Of a DNA stretch of 7,541 nucleotides, positions 5,436 through 7,541 are shown one piece after another. Numbering within the stretch: position 1 is the stretch's first letter; each line of letters starts with the position of its first letter. Below the pieces are notes generated by a model. It had not been told where the DNA came from. It was given only the letters and a program-made list of their open reading frames with translations, and ran no database searches. This DNA is from an uncultured Oceanospirillaceae bacterium (GTDB lineage: Bacteria > Pseudomonadota > Gammaproteobacteria > Pseudomonadales > Balneatricaceae), in the NCBI GenBank assembly GCA_946221045.1, contig CAMIIY010000085.1:1-7541 (forward strand), in the 5' to 3' direction. Made by a program: the position numbers and the translations under genes.

Positions 5436-6125
5436 TTAACGCGGTTGTCGCGCCCCAAAGATGGCGGTGCCAATTCTGACGATGGTGGCGCCTTCAGCAA
5501 TCGCCATCTCCATGTCACCGGACATGCCCATTGACAGTGTATCCATCCCGGGAAATTCGGTTTGCAGGGATTTTAACAATTCAGCCAGCGCATGAAAGGC
5601 CTGTTGCTGTTCCTGCAAATTTTCGGTGGCCTGTGGAATGGCCATTAATCCGCGCAATGTCAGATTGGGTAATGCCTGGATCTGGCGTGCCAGATTGAAT
5701 ACCGCTTGCGGGTCGCAACCGGACTTGCTCTGTTCGCGGCTGATATTGACCTGAATACAGATTTGAAGGGGGGGTAAATGACCCGGGCGCTGCTCTGAAA
5801 GCCGCTCAGCCAGCTTCAAACGGTCTACACTGTGAATCCAGGCAAAATTTTCTGCAACTTTTCGGGTCTTGTTTGACTGCAACGGGCCGATAAAATGCCA
5901 TAGGATCTTCAGATCGCTCAGCAACTGCATTTTATCGAGCGCTTCCTGCAGGTAGTTTTCGCCAAATGCGCGTTGCCCTGCGGTAAAGGCTTCACGCAGT
6001 GCGCTGGCGGGTTGAGTCTTGCTGACCGCAAGCAGGTTGACTGAACCTGCGGGACGTTGAGCCAGGGCTTCTGCCGCCTGAATCTGGAGGTGAATTTTTT
6101 CTAGATTGTCTGCAATGTTTTGCAT
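5436..6125 (-). CDS. yggS: YggS/PLPBP pyridoxal phosphate homeostasis protein
   Basis: A full-length 229-residue protein of the YggS/PROSC (PLPBP) family, a single alanine-racemase-like TIM barrel that binds pyridoxal 5'-phosphate but has no known catalytic activity. It helps keep vitamin B6 and amino-acid pools balanced. The PLP lysine is K36 in LLAVSKTQP (31-39). Other markers are FGENYLQEA (54-62), WHFIGPLQSNKTR (76-88), IHSVD (97-101), QVNISRE.SKSG (125-136), LRGLMAIP (158-165), the phosphate-binding SMGMSGDMEMAI (198-209) and VRIGTAIFG (216-224). The ATG at 6125 is preceded by GAGAG at a reasonable distance. It heads the minus-strand run and is divergent from pilT; proC follows after 17 bases. 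I cannot find a convincing promoter for it in the divergent gap. Confidence 0.96.
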   Translation of the reverse strand: MQNIADNLEKIHLQIQAAEALAQRPAGSVNLLAVSKTQPASALREAFTAGQRAFGENYLQEALDKMQLLSDLKILWHFIGPLQSNKTRKVAENFAWIHSVDRLKLAERLSEQRPGHLPPLQICIQVNISREQSKSGCDPQAVFNLARQIQALPNLTLRGLMAIPQATENLQEQQQAFHALAELLKSLQTEFPGMDTLSMGMSGDMEMAIAEGATIVRIGTAIFGARQPR

Positions 6126-6208
6126 CTTTGCTCTCAGGCAATTGGATTGCTCAGCCCAATCTGCTAGAAATGAGTTGATAAGCAGTCGTACCGGCTAACA
6201 GGATTGTT
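6126..6208. promoter_or_regulatory. Divergent yggS/pilT intergenic region with candidate pilT promoter
   Basis: This 83-base gap must serve both directions. For pilT, TTGGAT (6142-6147, 3 of 6 to the -35) is followed after 17 bases by TAGAAA (6165-6170, 4 of 6) with an extended -10 TG at 6162-6163; start would be near 6177. The -35 overlaps a small inverted repeat GCAAT-TGG-ATTGC (6138-6150), a possible operator. An AGGA at 6200-6203 supports the pilT start. The promoter is weak by consensus. Confidence 0.4.
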
Positions 6209-7243
6209 ATGGATATTACCGAATTATTGACTTTTAGCGTACAGCAGAACGCTTCCGACCTGCACCTGACAGCCGGAATGCCCCCTGTGATTCGTGTCGA
6301 CGGTGAAGTTCGCCGTATTAAACTTCCTTCCATGGATCATAAGCAGGTACATGGCCTGATTTATGACATCATGAATGATAAGCAGCGTAAGGAATATGAA
6401 GAGGTTTATGAGACCGACTTTTCCTTCGAGATTCCGGGTGTTGCCCGGTTTCGTGTAAACGCCTTTAACCAGGACCGCGGTGCTGCGGCGGTCTTTCGTA
6501 CCATTCCCAGCAAGGTGCTGACCATGGATGACCTGGGCATGGGCTCCGTGTTCCGTGATCTGTCTGAAAAAGCCCGTGGTCTGGTGCTGGTCACCGGGCC
6601 AACCGGTTCCGGTAAGAGTACCACGCTGGCAGCGATGATCGACTACATCAACGATACCCGCGCCGACCACATTCTGACCATCGAAGACCCGATCGAATTT
6701 GTGCACCAGAGCAAAAAGTGCCTGATCAACCAGCGCGAAGTGCACCGTGATACCCATAGCTTTGCCAATGCGCTCCGGTCTGCGTTGCGTGAAGACCCGG
6801 ATGTGATTCTGGTGGGTGAGATGCGAGACCTGGAAACAATTCGTCTGGCGCTGACGGCGGCAGAAACCGGTCACCTGGTATTTGGCACCCTGCACACCAC
6901 CTCAGCGGCCAAAACCATTGACCGTGTGATCGACGTTTTCCCGGCAGCGGAAAAGCAGATGGTACGCTCCATGCTGTCGGAATCATTGCAGGGCGTTATT
7001 TCCCAGACCCTGCTGAAAAAGCCACAGGGCGGCCGTTGTGCAGCCCATGAAATCATGATCGGTACGCCGGCGATTCGTAACCTGATCCGTGAAGATAAGG
7101 TTGCACAGATGTACTCTGCTATTCAGACCGGTTCGGCTTTTGGCATGCAGACTCTGGATCAGTGTCTGGCTAATCTGGTCGCAAAAGGGCAGATATCACG
7201 TGATACTGCACGTGATAAGGCCCAAAACCCGAAAGCGTTCTGA
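6209..7243 (+). CDS. pilT: Type IV pilus retraction ATPase PilT
   Basis: A full-length 344-residue hexameric ATPase of the secretion NTPase superfamily that drives pilus retraction, and so twitching motility and DNA uptake, from the cytoplasmic face of the inner membrane. The N-terminal PAS-like domain begins MDITELLTFSVQQNASDLHL. The ATPase core has Walker A GPTGSGKST (130-138), the Asp box TIEDPIEF (157-164), Walker B DPDVILVGEMRD (195-206) and the His box GHLVFGTLHT (221-230). The C-terminal AIRNLI (288-293) is the PilT hallmark needed for retraction, which separates it from PilB extension ATPases. Length and motifs are normal. pilU follows 20 bases downstream, the usual pilT-pilU operon. 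No other pilus gene is in the window. Confidence 0.98.
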   Translation: MDITELLTFSVQQNASDLHLTAGMPPVIRVDGEVRRIKLPSMDHKQVHGLIYDIMNDKQRKEYEEVYETDFSFEIPGVARFRVNAFNQDRGAAAVFRTIPSKVLTMDDLGMGSVFRDLSEKARGLVLVTGPTGSGKSTTLAAMIDYINDTRADHILTIEDPIEFVHQSKKCLINQREVHRDTHSFANALRSALREDPDVILVGEMRDLETIRLALTAAETGHLVFGTLHTTSAAKTIDRVIDVFPAAEKQMVRSMLSESLQGVISQTLLKKPQGGRCAAHEIMIGTPAIRNLIREDKVAQMYSAIQTGSAFGMQTLDQCLANLVAKGQISRDTARDKAQNPKAF

Positions 7244-7252
7244 CGGGATAAA

Positions 7253-7257
7253 AGGAG
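7253..7257 (+). promoter_or_regulatory. Shine-Dalgarno for pilU
   Basis: AGGAG followed by 6 bases and a GTG supports the non-ATG pilU start at 7264, in the 20-base gap after the pilT stop. Confidence 0.8.
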
Positions 7258-7263
7258 AGAAGC

Positions 7264-7541
7264 GTGGATTTTACGCAGTTATTGAAAGTAATGGTGGAGA
7301 AGGACGCATCCGACCTTTTCATTACCGCTGGTGCCCGTCCGACCCTTAAAGTGGACGGTACGCTGAAACCGATGACCAAAGAGCCGCTGAAGCCATCGCA
7401 GGCGCGGGCGCTGGTCTACAGCACCATGAATGATAAGCAGCTGGCGGAGTTTGAAGGTACCAAAGAGTGTAACTTCGCCATCAGCGCCCCCGGTCTGGGG
7501 CGTTTCCGTGTCTCCGCCTTTTTCCAGCGTAATGCGGCGGG
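7264..7541 (+). CDS. pilU: PilU, PilT-dependent retraction ATPase, 5' part only
   Basis: The first 92 codons of pilU; the remainder runs off the window (full proteins are about 380 residues). It starts at a GTG with a good AGGAG 6 bases upstream and reads MDFTQLLKVMVEKDASDLFI, then TAGARPTLKVDG, MNDKQ, KECNFAISAPGLGRFRVSAF and FQRNAAG. The block ECNFAISA.G.GRFRVSAF(Y/F)QRN is typical of PilU rather than a second PilT, which has DFSFEIPGVARFRVNAFNQ in the same place. PilU is a PilT paralogue that assists high-force retraction and depends on PilT. The ATPase motifs lie beyond the end, so this rests on the N-terminal domain and its position after pilT. Confidence 0.93.
   Translation, partial: MDFTQLLKVMVEKDASDLFITAGARPTLKVDGTLKPMTKEPLKPSQARALVYSTMNDKQLAEFEGTKECNFAISAPGLGRFRVSAFFQRNAA

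Noticed and set aside
6224..6895. A 223-codon open frame on the minus strand opposite pilT
   Set aside because: It lies wholly inside a well-supported pilT, shows no recognisable domain or ribosome site, and its open frame is explained by pilT codon bias.
6370..7441. 17-base exact repeat in pilT (6370-6386) and pilU (7425-7441)
   Set aside because: It encodes the shared MNDKQ segment of two paralogous ATPases and needs no mobile or regulatory explanation.
1..7541. Mobile element, prophage, defence island or CRISPR array
   Set aside because: No transposase, integrase, terminal repeats, spaced direct repeats or composition break is visible; every large frame belongs to a conserved core gene.

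Overview
The window is a compact, conserved gammaproteobacterial chromosome segment. It contains eleven protein genes, two of them cut by the window edges. The gene order (hemW, rdgB, a DUF4426 gene, metW, metX, yggU, yggT, proC, yggS on the minus strand; pilT, pilU on the plus strand) is, from memory, the order around pilT in Pseudomonas and related Pseudomonadales/Oceanospirillales. That order, moderately high GC and the MetX/MetW methionine route point to an environmental or marine relative of Pseudomonas or Marinobacter. The genus cannot be fixed from this sequence. I see no mobile elements, tRNA or rRNA genes, or CRISPR arrays.

Minus strand (about 6125 down to 1). The genes lie nearly head to tail with gaps of 2 to 125 bases: yggS (PLP homeostasis), proC (last step of proline synthesis), yggT (membrane protein), yggU (small DUF167 protein), metX and metW (first committed step of methionine synthesis), a secreted DUF4426 protein of unknown function, rdgB (removal of non-canonical purine nucleotides) and the start of hemW (haem chaperone). 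A plausible sigma-70 promoter between proC and yggT could start a second transcript covering yggT to hemW.

Plus strand (6209 to the end). pilT and the first 92 codons of pilU encode paralogous retraction ATPases of type IV pili. They are transcribed away from yggS across an 83-base divergent intergenic region.

No unknown multi-gene system is evident; this is core-genome territory. The points worth a second look are small. One is the 125-base leader of metX, which has a perfect 12-base palindrome and a possible 26-codon cysteine-containing reading frame that runs into the metX start. Another is a glycine-to-cysteine change in the SAM-binding loop of MetW. Others are short hairpins at the rdgB leader and the proC stop codon, an ATG-TGA overlapping the GTG start of proC, and the uncharacterised DUF4426 protein.
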